Shown here one piece after another: positions 20,150 to 31,004 of a stretch of 64,000 nucleotides of DNA. This DNA is from Schistocerca nitens (lineage: Eukaryota > Arthropoda > Insecta > Orthoptera > Acrididae): NCBI RefSeq assembly GCF_023898315.1, contig NC_064622.1:350529234-350593233 (forward strand), in the 5' to 3' direction. Made by a program: the position numbers and the translations under genes. A model generated the notes under the pieces. It did no database searches, was not told the DNA's origin, and worked only from the letters and a program-made list of their open reading frames with translations. Every line of letters starts with the position of its first letter. The first letter of the stretch is position 1.

Positions 20150-21420
20150 ACAACTGTTAAAATAACAAGGGTCGAACAACCCAAGTCCTAACTTCTCTTG
20201 GGCACTCGTTTACCAATACTTTTTAAATTTTTCTTGGAAGTCATTCCCAGGAGTGAATTGCTCAGTGTGCGCTGTCCCCCACTAAGTGGCATCTCCCTCT
20301 AAGTAATTAAGGACAAAATATATCTTTATAGTATCATCCCATCATTTAAGTAATAATTTGGAAAATACACATAGAATATAGAGTGTGTATACATCGCTTT
20401 CTGGGTTAAACTTCGGAAATTGCTTATTGAAATTGGCCTCATTTTCTGTACAAAGTTTTTCTGCTAATGCCATTGGGGACCCAAATTTTTGTTTCCATTT
20501 TTTTCTCTTAATCTTGTCCTTAGCTTTTCCTAATTCTTCCCAAAGTTGATATAATTCTGGTGGCTCTGTCTCATCTGACAAATGACATTTTCTAATAGAT
20601 GTCTCAGTCTTTTCCTGAACCTGTTGTTTAGTCAGCATGTTCCTCCAATGTTGCAAAAGGGAAATCTACCTTACTGCAGCATCTTTAGAATCCTTAGTCT
20701 GTTCTAAAATTTTAAGTCTTGCTAAAATAGAGTTTGTAAATTTTGTTTGTGTACATCTGTAAATTCTTGCTCAGAAAACTTCTAAACCTATATTATATGT
20801 ATATTCACATCTCTGAATTGTTCATTTACTTTGTTTCTTACTAAATCACTGTCTTTACCTATTTCAAAATGCAGTGTCCCTTTTAAACTTAATGTAATGA
20901 ATCACAATTTGGATGTTTTCTTATTTATTTCGAGCCCTTTATGATGTGAATCACTAATGTGTTCTTTTAAGTTATTAACTTGTTACTCTAGTTTAGCATT
21001 TGTTGTATCTAGATTAGCACTTAATTCATTAGTTCTGCCAACAGCAGCCTTCTGAAACTTATTGCACTGAGTATCTAAATTAATATTGGTTTGTCCTAGC
21101 TTATCATCAGCTGTATTTAATTTGGTATTTAAATCAGTGCCATAAGTCTTTTAGTTTGGCATTTCTTTGTTCTAATTGTCCCATTGTAGTATTTGGCTTA
21201 GACATAGCTTTTAGTATTTCTTCCCTCTTTGTAGTTAATATTGGCATGCAGTTAAAACAGTAACAAGTTTAAAACAACTTTTCCCCAGTTAAGTCACCAA
21301 AACTTCATTAAAAAATTTATGCTAAAGCCCCAACTCAGTCTTCACTTAACTACCACGAAACAAAAATTAAATTGGATTCAGTACAGGTCACCAAACTTTG
21401 TCATCCAACATGCTGTGACA
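20150..21420 (-). pseudogene. Possible gag-like coiled-coil relic (minus strand)
   Basis: Minus-strand reading from about 21246 begins MPILTTKREEILKAMSK and continues across stops through a long heptad-like segment (..ELSANLDTTNAKLE.., 21090-20985) to a second piece (20656-20342) with KAKDKIKRKKWKQKFG. Coiled coil followed by a basic Trp/Phe segment would fit the gag of an LTR retrotransposon; upstream (right) a TTTGGTGACCTG at about 21395 (minus) looks like a primer-binding context. No zinc knuckle, no matching LTR pair found. Tentative; it may be another kind of decayed repeat. Confidence 0.35.
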
Positions 21421-22609
21421 CGATGTTGAATACGCTGTCTTGCTGCAACTTGGTGTAGTTGTAGAATGTTGAGCAACTGCTACTTGCACAGCTAGCCTCT
21501 GCAAAATTGCCAATTGCTCATTGAAAACAATTGTCATCCATATGTGATCACTCCGAAAAGAAAAGCAGGTCTGTGGGCTGACTAACCAGTGGCTGAAAGA
21601 GCCACAGGTTTCTGGTCCCTAAAGAGCTCTGTCATTATTTCCATAATTTAGAACTGATAAATTGCAAAAAGAACTGATCTCCTCAGGGATAAACAAAGAA
21701 AAGGTTTGGCAGTTCTAACCAATCTTGCAGATGCACACATATTACATTACTCCAGCCTAGCAGGAGGCACAAGAACAATCAGCAAAGTAACACACACCTG
21801 CCTACATCTGTGCTGCCTTCAATTCCCATTTTTCAACATTGCTTCAGTGAAATGGTAGTGATTATTACAATCTCCTAGCAGAGCTCTGTTGACTGATCAC
21901 CATTTACCCCACTGTTCGAACTGAATACAGGAGTTGAGGTTTTCAGTTCACTTTGCAAACATCAGTAAGTACCATTTTTGCAGAAACTGGGTAAATATTG
22001 GGAGGGCATTTGTCTGTCAATGATACATTCAAACATATTCATTGAGCAAATGTTGCTTAACACCTAACGGGGGAGGGGGGGTTATTTAAGTCCACATTTT
22101 GCAGAAATGATAATCCAGTCATATACCTTATATTTTAAAATTTTGAAAAAAAAAATTGTTATTTTTAATGAAGTCCTCTAGCAGATTCTGTAATTATTTT
22201 AAATTTCTTCTGTTACACTTCATTGAAAAAATTAAGTTTTCTCTCTTTAGTAGTAGATGCGACTTTTTAGAACGGATGTGATATTCATACTTTCAGGTTC
22301 TGAACTCTACCTACAGATCAGCATCTATTTTAAAAAGTATGTTCTTAATAAAAATCAGCAACACTTAGTGAAATTTGTATTTATTGTCTCATTTACTTTC
22401 AGTCAGTAATGCCCATTCAAGCTTGTAGTATGTTTTGTGCCAGATCCAATGTTGAAGATGAGATTAGATAGACAGTTGATATTTTTTTAAATTAATTTAG
22501 AATTATGTTAAATACTTTGGAATTTCGTAAAATATTGTAATGTGCACAGCATTTATCAAATGATAATTTTCAGATAACCATATGTGTTATTCTGGTAAAT
22601 CTTTTACAG
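21421..22609 (+). other. End of intron 4, nothing recognised
   Basis: No similarity seen. A G-run (22069-22081) and a T/A-rich stretch precede the acceptor CTTTTACAG at 22601-22609. Confidence 0.4.
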
Positions 22610-22726
22610 CTGTAGTGATATCAGCTAAGGACAAAATTAAACAAGAGTGGGGAAAGGAGCTTCATGATGTGGGCAATATGAGACCTCTAGAACCAAAGAA
22701 TTTCAATTCCACGACTGGAACAAAAG
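22610..22726 (+). CDS. TTF2: TTF2/lodestar-like gene, coding exon E
   Basis: 117 nt, phase 1 at both ends: the G left by exon D joins CT to give Ala, then VVISAKDKIKQEWGKELHDV and ..MRPLEPKNFNSTTGTK, leaving one G for the next exon. Acceptor CTTTTACAG, donor GTTGGT. Contains a further psi-K-x-E motif (I-K-Q-E, residues 10-13) but not at the exon-start position of A-C. The polar segment lies between the KST..LPD helix and the SNF2 domain. Exon identity rests on phase agreement on both sides. Confidence 0.82.
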
Positions 22727-22992
22727 GTTGGTGATTTTCTATTGTGGAACACATTGAAGTACAGAAACTATGATTTTATGGCTAATGTGGAATGTGTGGC
22801 AGTTATTGTTAAAACAGATTTTATGTTAGCAAAGGCCATGGCTTATAGTATTTATTGCAACAGTAATAAGCTGAAATACTTTGTGCGCATTAATTTCCCA
22901 GTATTCATTTTCTTATTACAATAAGAGAACACAGCTTCCTACATTTATTTTCATGTACTTACACAAGTAGATCCTTAGACAGCAGAGTTGTT
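22727..22992 (+). other. Start of intron 5 (30.2 kb), unrecognised
   Basis: No element seen before the truncated LTR. Confidence 0.45.
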
Positions 22993-23150
22993 AGTACAAT
23001 GATTCTTGCCATTTGTGGATACTTCTACAATGTACTTGAACTGAATATAGAAATTAAAATTTTACAGTTCAGGTGAGTTGTGAATTTATGACCCTCGATG
23101 CAACAGTCTACTACACTATGGCGATTGTGCTGCTCACCTTTTCTGCGACA
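22993..23150 (-). repeat. Partial 3' LTR of the Gypsy element
   Basis: About 158 bp similar to 28677-28842 (GATTCTTGCCATTTGTGGAT.., ..TTCTGCGACA). Only the outer half equivalent to the U3 end survives; homology stops abruptly at 22993. The purine run AAGGAGGGAGCAA (minus strand, 23163-23151) directly before it fits a polypurine tract. Confidence 0.85.
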
Positions 23151-23219
23151 TTGCTCCCTCCTTAAGAGAACAGCGTCTCGGTGTTACGTCCTCCTAGTCT
23201 GGGAACAAGTCATCGGTCC

Positions 23220-24350
23220 TGCATACCCTGACTCCTGATGACTGATGTTCGCCCTGGTCCTAGAACTTCCCTTGCTGCTACGCTCTTCGTCACCTTTCCA
23301 CTTGTTGCTTGTCGCTCGAGCTTCAAATTTACCCTGGGTTTCAGGATATCTTATAGGGCTTCATTCGAGGGACGTGGACTGTATCTCTGATCTTTCGTCA
23401 TTTTGTGTCGGGGTCAAAATTTTCAACTTCATAAGTAACATCAGACAACTGTCTTCCAACCTTATAAGATCCAAGGTAGTGCCTGAGGAGCTTCTCATCG
23501 AGACCAACCTTCCGAACAGGAGTGAAGATCGAGACGAGGTCATCAGTCTGGTAGACAACAGGGCGGTGACTCATGTCATACCTTCGGCGATCATTTTCTT
23601 GAGCCTGCAGCATGTGGAGTCGAGCTAACTGCTGAGCTTCCTCAGCTTTGGTTAACACTGGCTGATGTAGTCATCGTCTATGTCATCAGGATGTAATGGA
23701 AACAGTGTTCCTCGTCATTGCCTCATGCGCATCCACCAGGAAAAATGGCATAAATCCTGTGGTGTCTTGTTTCGCGGTGTTTTAGGCAAATGTCACAAAA
23801 GGTAGCACTTCATCTCAGTTGTTCTGCTCAGCATTTACGAACATTGATAGCATTTCGGCCAAGGTCTTATTAAGGTGTTCAGTAAGCTCGTTAGTTTGTG
23901 GATGGTAGGCAGTCATCATGTGATGAGTAATGTTGCACCAGCGGTTTATCTCTCTCACAAGATTCAATTGAAAATGTTTCCCCTTGATTTGTAATTAACG
24001 ACCTTGGGGCACTGTGTTTTAATACAGTGTCTTCTACAATGCTTCGGTTGTTTACATGGCTTTTGTAATGCCATAGTGTGTCAGATAATCAGTGCCAACA
24101 AGAATCCGTATATTGCCACTAACAGATGTTGGAAATCGTCCGAGGTGGTCAATCCCAACATGCTGGAAAGGCGTTTCGGCTGGTGGAATTGGTACGAGTC
24201 TGCCAGGTGGTTTCTGAGGAACTACCTTTCTCCTCTGGCACTCTCGACAGTGTGACTCATAGTGACGGGCACTCCTAAATAAACCTGACCAGAAAAATCT
24301 CTTTCGGATCCTATCGTATATCTTAATAAATCCTAAATGTCCGGCCTCAG
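23220..24350 (-). pseudogene. Gypsy integrase region, broken
   Basis: Minus strand 23658-23398 encodes the integrase C-terminal part (AQENDRRRYDMSHRPVVYQT, DLVSIFTPVRK.., ending ..YEVENFDPDTK). Upstream on the minus strand, 24350-23700 is readable only in pieces, for example the zinc-binding region with RECQRRKVVPQKPPG-like sequence and VGIDHLGRFPTSVSGNIRI at about 24170-24110, corresponding to the integrase core start. Stops and frameshifts throughout. Confidence 0.8.
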
Positions 24351-24355
24351 GTGTG

Positions 24356-26263
24356 TCATGGAATTTGTGTAGAACATCTAAGCACAGCTAGCCACCTCTT
24401 TCCAAATGGATCAAAGTTTTTCTTGCAAAGTAATCCATTAACTACCTTAAATTGTCCTTTCACATCCTGTGACCAATTTAAGGCAAACATAATTTGAGAT
24501 GTCTTGGCCTCGTTCTTCTGCTCAGCGGAGAGATCCTGGAGTGTAGCGAGGCTGTCATTATCTTCATCAAAATCTTGATGGTCTTGCACAGGGTTCCTTG
24601 AGAGACAGTCAGCACCTTTGTATTCTCTTCCACTTTCGTACACTACAGTGATGTCATACTCTTGGAGACGTAGTGCCTACCTGGCGAGTCATCCTGTTGG
24701 ATCTTTAAGAGCTGTCAACCAACAAAGTGAATGATGGTCTGTAACAACTGTGAGTTTTGCTATTTGGGGAGCAAAATCACTGATGATGGTTGAATTAGAG
24801 AGGATATAAAAGGTAGACTGGCAATGGCAAGAAAATTGTTTCTGAAGAAGAGAAATTTGTTAACGTCGAGTATAGATTTAAGTGTCAAGAAGTCGTTCCT
24901 GAAAGTATTTGTATGGAGTGTAGCCATGTATGGAAGTGAAACATGGATGATAAATAGTTTAGACAGGAAGAGAATAGAAGCTTTCGAAATGTGGTGCTAC
25001 AGAAGAATACTGAAGATTAGATGGGTAGATCACATAACTAATGAGGAGGTATTGAATAGAATTGGGGAGAAGAGGAGTTTGTGGCACAACTTGACAAGAA
25101 GAAGGGACCGGTTGGTAGGACATGTTCTGAGGCATCAAGGGATCACAAAGTTAGCATTGGAGGGCAGTGTGGAGGGTAAAAATCATAGAGGGCGATCAAG
25201 AGATGAATACACTAAGCAAATTCAGAAGGACGTAGGTTGCAGCAAGTACTGGGAGATGAAGAAGCTTGCACAGGATAGAGTAGCATGGAGAGCTGCATCA
25301 AATCAGTCTCAGGACTGAAGACCACAACAACAACTGTGAATGGCCTTCCACAGAGATACTGTTGAAATTTGCACATGGCCCAGATCACAACAAGACATTC
25401 TCTTTCTGTAGTTGAGTAGTTTCTCTCGTCTTTTGTAAGTATCCTAGAAGCATAGGCTTTTTGGAGCACATCAAAAGAATCTTGTTGAGCACCACCCCAG
25501 ATAAATTTAGCATCAGCTTTTAACAACTCTTGGAGTAGCCTGGCTGTGATACAAAAGTCTTTGATAAAACGATAGTAATAAGAACATAATTCGAGGAAGC
25601 TTCTCACATCTCTAATACTTTTAGGAATAGGAAATTCCGTTATAGATCTCACCTTTTCTCGGTCTGGCCACACACATTTGCTCGACACATGGTGTCCAAG
25701 TATTTTGATTTCTTTTGTTCCAAAGAGAGACTTTCTTGGATTAAGTTTCAGTCCGCCTTGTTGGAGACACTTAAGAACGGCCCTCAGTCTTTTTATATGT
25801 TCAAAAAATGTCTCTGAGAACACTATAATGTCATCTAAATAACAAAGACACATCGTCCACTTCAGGTGCCTTAGAAGATTATCCATCATCCATTCAAAAG
25901 TTGCTGGTGCGTTACACAAACCAAGTGGCATTACCTTAAACCCATACAGGGCCTCTGGGGTGATGAATGCAGTTTTCTCATGATAAGCCTCATCTACTTC
26001 GATTTGCCAGTATCCTGAGTACATGAGAAAAACTTTGGCCCCTTCAGACAATCTAGTGTATCGTCTGTTCGTGGAAAAGGGTAAACGTCCTTTTTAGTTA
26101 TCTTATTAAGCTTCCTGTAATCAACACCAAAGCGCCAACTGCCATCCTTCTTCGTGACGAGAACCACTGGTGGCAACCATGGGCTCTGCGACGGCTGAAT
26201 GATGTCATTCTTCATCATTTTCTCTACCTCGTCACGAATTGTTTGACATTCCATTGCCGACAC
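24356..26263 (-). pseudogene. Gypsy reverse transcriptase-RNase H, interrupted by LINE
   Basis: RT N-terminus (26263-25994) carries SPWLPPVVLVTKKDGSWRF and VDYRKLNKITKKDVYPFPR. The palm frame (26051-25340) contains LGLCNAPATFEWMMDNLL and the catalytic box CYLDDIIVFSE, then ILGHHVSS.., FLELCSYYYRFI.. and RNase H ..TERECLVVIWAMCKFQQYL. The RNase H reading stops at the LINE (25329) and resumes at 24753 as TDHHSLCWLTAL.. and ..YESGREYKGADCLSRNP. The YLDD box is intact; the gene is nonetheless broken by the insertion, by a frame change near 26050 and by stops near 24690. Confidence 0.92.
24754..25328 (+). mobile_element. 5'-truncated RTE-like LINE with perfect 11-bp target duplication
   Basis: 575 bp, flanked by AACAACTGTGA at 24743-24753 and 25329-25339. 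Encodes the C-terminal end of the LINE protein: CYLGSKITDD.., then in the frame from 24824 to 25318 KSFLKVFVWSVAMYGSETW, KRIEAFEMWCYRRILKIRW, DRVAWRAASNQS, and ends ..GACTGAAGACCACAACAAC. The 164-residue frame is open to its natural stop, so this is a young insertion; it lacks endonuclease and RT catalytic parts, as expected for 5' truncation. Confidence 0.95.
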
Positions 26264-26616
26264 ATGGTATGCTCTTTGGCTATTGCTTGATGGACTCCAG
26301 TGTTAATCCGGTGCCTCACCGTCAATTTGTCTAATTTGCTCTTCACCTGTGGATGGAAGCATTCAGAGAACTCTTGAAGGATGGCAAGTAGCTTCTTCTG
26401 CTGTTCCTTAGTGAGATCTGGTGATAGTCGAGCTGGAAGATCTTGTCTCATAGTGGTAGCGCTAATTCCGCCCACAGACTTGGCATGGGAGGTTCCTATG
26501 ACGCTCAGCTGTTCTGCAATTAATGGCTCAGCGTTTGCTACGCATATGCGTCTTGGAAGAATCTGTGGTTCTCTGCAACGATTAACTATCCACAATTCAC
26601 TGAATCGATTCATAAA

Positions 26617-27171
26617 CTAGACAACAGAGGTTGGGGTGACCAAGTTATTCTTCAGTGGTATGCTTCTCTTACATTCTACTACAAGATACATGGGTTGATG
26701 CATGGCATGACACATGATAGTTACCATTCTAGTGCTGACTGCAGGAACGATCACTTCGTCCACCACACGTAGTCTCCACACACTCGGATGCGCATCTTCC
26801 TGTCCACAGTATCTCATCTGATCTAGCATAATCTTTGAGCGACCACAATCTATAATTGCGTGAGAAGCTTTCAAAAAGTCCCATCCAAGAATGATGTCAT
26901 GAAGACACTCTTGTCAGACAATGAATTCTAAGGGCTGTGTATGGTCACTTATACCCACACGAATGACACATCTTCCTGTAGGTTTTATATATTTCCCATT
27001 AGCCACCTTCAGCAGAGATGTTTTGTTGTTGACGAATACGGTTTTCTGCAACTGGCGACGGTACTGCTCTAAAATGACTGAATATGATGCTCCAAAGTCC
27101 ACAAGAGCTTGGGCGGGTCGGCCACCCATGAGGATATTGATGTAGTTTCCTATTATTTTGGTAGTGATCAA
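26617..27171 (-). pseudogene. Gypsy aspartic protease region
   Basis: Minus 27171-26914 encodes INILMGGRPAQALVDFGASY and SVILEQYRRQLQK. The retroviral-type protease signature A-L-(V/I)-D-T-G-A-S is present as ALVDFGAS: the Thr next to the catalytic Asp is replaced by Phe. Downstream (26874-26617) continues toward RT (..HAIIDCGRSKIMLDQMRY) after a stop at about 26911. The altered active-site loop and the stop indicate inactivity. Confidence 0.85.
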
Positions 27172-27199
27172 CGGCAGAGGATTTTTCTCTTCGGCGGCT

Positions 27200-28422
27200 T
27201 CACCTCCAAGGAGGGTTGCACCCTTTAGTTTTCCAGGTTGCGGCAGCTAGGTGATCTGCTGGAGCTTCTAAATGGCGATGGAGACCTTGATCGGCGTGTT
27301 GGGGAGTGTCCTCTCCAGCGGCTAGCTTGCGGCAATGTTGTCCTGCACCCGCATCTTCTCGTTCATATTTGTTGTCCCAGAGTTGGCGTCGGCTAAGATC
27401 GTTCTGCTGTCTTCTGGCTCGGGCGTCATCAAATATCCGCCACCTTTCTCGACAATAGCGCACCACATGTCCCGGTTGTCTGCAGTGGAAACATACTGGT
27501 TGGTTGTCCTGGGTCCTCCAGACGTCAATCTTCCTTGCTACCCAAACAGCAGGTTCCTCATGCAGCATTGTAGGAACATAACTTCGCATGGGTCTCGACA
27601 TTCTTACCATTTTAGAGGGAAATGAAGGACGAGAGATTGGGTTCAATGTCTGTTCCATTTCCTCCCTTATGACCTCTTGAAGCATCTTGGTTTTTTGCTC
27701 ATCATGCAATCCAAATGCCTTTTGAACTTCCTGTCTCACTATCTGGTGAAGAATACTTGTGAAATCAGTTTCTTTCTCCATCACAGACATCGATACGGCA
27801 TTTGGGAGCCGTTCAAACTTCTTGCGTGTAATTCTTTTTTGAAACATTGTCTCGATATGCTGGCACCATTTTATGAAGTCGTTTGCTGTCGAAACCTCCT
27901 TCAGGAGTAGGGCTTGATACATGTCCTCAGCAACACCCTTCATGAGATGTGCAACCTTATCTTCCTAGGATTCACTATTTTACACAGCTCAAAGACGTCT
28001 TGAATGTAGGATGCTGTAGTTTCTCCTGGACGCTGTGCTCTGCACTTTTAATTTATCTTCAGCCTTGCATTTCTGTCATCGTGTGTGTCAGTGAAATACT
28101 TGCACAGTTCTGCCTGGAATACTTTCCAGCTTGTGAACTTCTCCACATTCTTCTCATACCATTGCTTGACAGTGCCTTCCAAGTGGAAAAATACGTTAGC
28201 CAAACATATGGTGTTATCCCATTTGTTAAATTTGGCTATACACTCATATACTTTCAGCCACTTGTTTGGATCTTGGCCATCATCATTAGAGAACCCAGAA
28301 GGATGCCTCATGTGGTAGACGCACAGTTGCTGTAATTGTAACGCCCTCTTCTTCTTCTTCTTCTTCTGTCTCAGATAGATTGCGATCTGTTGAATATGGC
28401 TTGAACTTGGGTTTCTTGCCAC
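27200..28422 (-). pseudogene. Gypsy gag with one CCHC zinc knuckle, broken
   Basis: N-terminal piece 28422-28048 (124 residues: ..DDGQDPNKWLKVYECIAKFN, ..LEGTVKQWYEKNVEKFTSW) ends at a stop; the reading continues as ..QRPGETTASYIQDVFELC and into the second piece 27943-27200 (KGVAEDMYQALLLKEV.., ..IRQEVQKAFGLHDEQKTK). A zinc knuckle CFHCRQPGHVVRYC (C-x2-C-x4-H-x4-C) lies at about 27490-27445. An in-frame (K)n run comes from a CTT repeat at 28345-28368. A stop near 28047 separates the halves. Confidence 0.88.
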
Positions 28423-28518
28423 TTAAATGGCGGCTCTGTCATAGCCTGATGGGAGCCACTGTGTCGTCGATAATGTGCAGTATCACAAGTTCCAATACCC
28501 AGCATCCCACCAGAATAA

Positions 28519-28842
28519 TGTCACGTAGAAGAAGGTGGTGTAATTAGATGAATGACGAACACTAACTTCATTTAACGAAGTTTTATTTAGCACTTGCACA
28601 TACAAGAGTGCGGAGCGAACTGCCTCCGGCGAGAACACATACGGTACATATATACAGCTACAGAACATTCCAGTATAATGATTCTTGCCATTTGTGGATA
28701 CTTCTAGAATGTGCTCAAACCGAATATAGAAATTAAAATTGTACAGTTCAGGTGAGTTTTGAACTCACGACCCTTGATGCAAAAGTCTAGTACCATAACC
28801 ACTTCTCTACGGTGACTGTGCTTCTCAGCTTCTTCTGCGACA
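28519..28842 (-). repeat. 5' LTR of the Gypsy element
   Basis: 324 bp with TGTCAC (left) and GCGACA (right) ends, i.e. TG..CA termini. It contains an AATAAA-type signal on the minus strand (GCTAAATAAAACTTCG, near 28590) consistent with R/U5. The sequence interior to it on the minus strand starts TTATTCTGGTGGGATGCTGG, where TGGTGGGATG might be a primer-binding site; tRNA not identified. Confidence 0.8.
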
Positions 28843-29106
28843 ATATAAAGTTAGACCTGTGTGCAGCAAATATAATCTCAAAAAGGAAGTTGTTTGGTGT
28901 TCTGATTTCGTACAGTGAAGGAAATATCACACCAAAAACAAATTAGCAATTAAAGCAATCTATGCAGGCTGATGATGTTGCATCAAAAATTGCAAAGTCA
29001 ATATTTTTAACTGAAAAACTTGTTAGTTTTTCCAGATATGAAAGTGAGATTGTTGTTGTTGCTTATCTCACAGAAAAAAATCAGTAAATATTGAATTCTA
29101 TATAAG
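28843..29106 (+). other. Intron 5 spacer, unrecognised
   Basis: Nothing recognised. Confidence 0.4.
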
Positions 29107-29118
29107 TTTTCTGGTATT

Positions 29119-29455
29119 TTATTAAAAAACTAAAAACCCGCCTCGATTGCGAAAAAAGCACCTAGTGTTAAGTGTTAACCCAGGTTTCGGCGTAGGTAAC
29201 TAGACCTCCTTCAGAACAACAATAAAACCCACAAGTGCCTAAGAAGACAAGTAGATACTTACATGTTATTCTGAAAAGAGCCAAGTCTTCTTTGGCACTT
29301 GTGGGTTTTATTGTTGTTCTGAAGAAGGTGTAGTTATCTACGCCGAAACCTGGGTTAACACTTAACACTAGGAGCTTTTTTCACAATCGAGGCGGGTTTT
29401 TAGTTTTTTAATATATTAACCAATGATTGCTGACACGCTGTGATGTTGAAGGTTC
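29119..29455. mobile_element. Hairpin element with perfect 12-bp target duplication
   Basis: Arms of about 110-130 bp (about 29121-29245 and 29290-29410) are near reverse complements: AAAACCCGCCTCGATTG / CAATCGAGGCGGGTTTTT, and CAGAACAACAATAAAACCCA / TGGGTTTTATTGTTGTTCTG. A ~45-bp unpaired tail follows the right arm (29411-29455). Flanks: TTTTCTGGTATT at 29107-29118 and 29456-29467. No coding capacity. Confidence 0.9.
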
Positions 29456-29467
29456 TTTTCTGGTATT

Positions 29468-30266
29468 GTTGGATGAAAAAAAAAAAACTTGTAAAAAGAT
29501 CTCTATTTGCAAAAAGTAGAAAATCCTCTTTCTTCAGGTAATACCCCTGCTCACAAAAGTGACTTGCAGCATGAAAACAGGGAGAGAATACATATATATT
29601 TATTCAATTCTCTAATCAATAAATATATAGCCTGTTCTATTTAATGTGTTTTACTGATTGAAGGTGTTCTTCTTGTGTTCCTACAAAAGTCATTGTTCCT
29701 TTATTGTCTGTACTAATTTGACATTACATGTCTTTTTCAAACAATTTCTGTTTCATATTGTTACTAAAACTATTGTGGCGATTGGCTTTAACTCAGTTTG
29801 TGTTTTCTGTGAGGTGGAAACTACATGGAGTATGTTTATATTTTTCTTTTTACTTCTGCTTGTAGACCAGTGGAAACTCATCACTGAGAGTGCAGCTCAT
29901 TAACAGAAAAGTACTGTTTCAAGTGTCCAGTAGTTTCTTACAGTACAGCTCTATCTCAGAAGTCGTGTTTAAAGATATTGTCAAATTGACCATGAGTGAG
30001 AAATGCAAGAATTGTTGTAGGATAGTGACTTGTGAAATATGTTGAGAGTTGTGTAGTGAGTGGTTTCACTGACATAGTGGAATCTTTATCTTGCCCTCAT
30101 CAGTTTGGATCACCATTTTACCCAGATCAGGTATTTTTATTTATATTTTTTGAAAATACAGTAACTGTACTGTATTCAATACCCTGAAAATAATAATGAC
30201 AACAATGGCTGACAATCAGTAAATGTAAATTCAACCTACTGCCATCCTGCCACAGTGACACTTGAC
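29468..30266 (+). other. Intron 5 spacer, unrecognised
   Basis: AT-rich, no similarity seen. Confidence 0.4.
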
Positions 30267-30278
30267 AAGTTAACATTG

Positions 30279-30992
30279 AAACTTCCTGGCAGATTAAAAC
30301 TGTGTGCCCGACCGAGACTCGAACTCGGGACCTTTGCCTTTCGCGGGCAAGTGCTCTACAATCTGAGCTACCGAAGCACGACTCACGCCCGGTCCTCACA
30401 GCTTTACTTCTGCCAGTACCTTGTCTCCTACCTTCCAAACTTTACAGAAGCTCTCCTGCGAACCTGCAGAACTACCACTCCTGAAAGAAAGGATATTGCG
30501 GAGACATGGCTTAGCCACAGCCTGGGGGATGTTTCCAGAATGAGATTTTCACTCTGCAGCGGAGTGTGCGCTGATATGAAACTTCCTGGCAGATTAAAAC
30601 TGTGTGCCCTACCGAGACTCAAACTCGGGACCTTTGCCTTTCACGGGCAAGTGCTCTACCATCTGAGCTACCGAAGCACGACTCACGCCCGGTCCTCACA
30701 GCTTTACTTCTGCCAGTACCTCGTCTCCTACCTTCCAAACTTTACAGAAGCTCTCCTGCGAAGGTTCGCAGGAGAGCTTCTGTAAAGTTTGGAAGGTAGG
30801 AGACGAGGTACTGGCAGAAGTAAAGCTGTGAGGACCGGGCGTGAGTCGTGCTTCGGTAGCTCAGATGGTAGAGCACTTGCCCGTGAAAGGCAAAGGTCCC
30901 GAGTTCGAGTCTCGGTAGGGCACACAGTTTTAATCTGCCAGGAAGTTTCTTATCAGCGCACACTCTGCTGCAGAGTGAAAATCCCATTCTGG
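30279..30992. mobile_element. Trimeric tRNA-like element (two tandem, one inverted copy) with perfect 12-bp target duplication
   Basis: Unit 1 (30279-30575) and a shortened unit 2 (30576-30762) are direct repeats starting AAACTTCCTGGCAGATTAAA. Unit 3 (30765-30992) is an inverted copy; 30576-30762 and 30765-30951 form a near-perfect palindrome with a 2-bp centre, the same ~50 codons being readable on both strands. tRNA-like units: minus 30303-30379 and 30603-30679, plus 30848-30924 (box A GGTAGCTCAGATGGTAGAGC, box B GAGTTCGAGTCTC). Flanks AAGTTAACATTG at 30267-30278 and 30993-31004 are identical, so the trimer inserted as one piece. Confidence 0.93.
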
Positions 30993-31004
30993 AAGTTAAC
31001 ATTG

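Larger units (their letters stand above)
22993..28842 (-). mobile_element. Ty3/Gypsy LTR retrotransposon, minus strand, degenerate
   Basis: Order on the minus strand: 5' LTR (28519-28842), gag with zinc knuckle, aspartic protease, reverse transcriptase, RNase H, integrase, polypurine tract, partial 3' LTR (22993-23150). The pol order RT-RH-IN is that of Ty3/Gypsy. Every domain carries stops or frameshifts and a 575-bp RTE-like LINE sits in the RNase H region (24754-25328). Confidence 0.93.
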
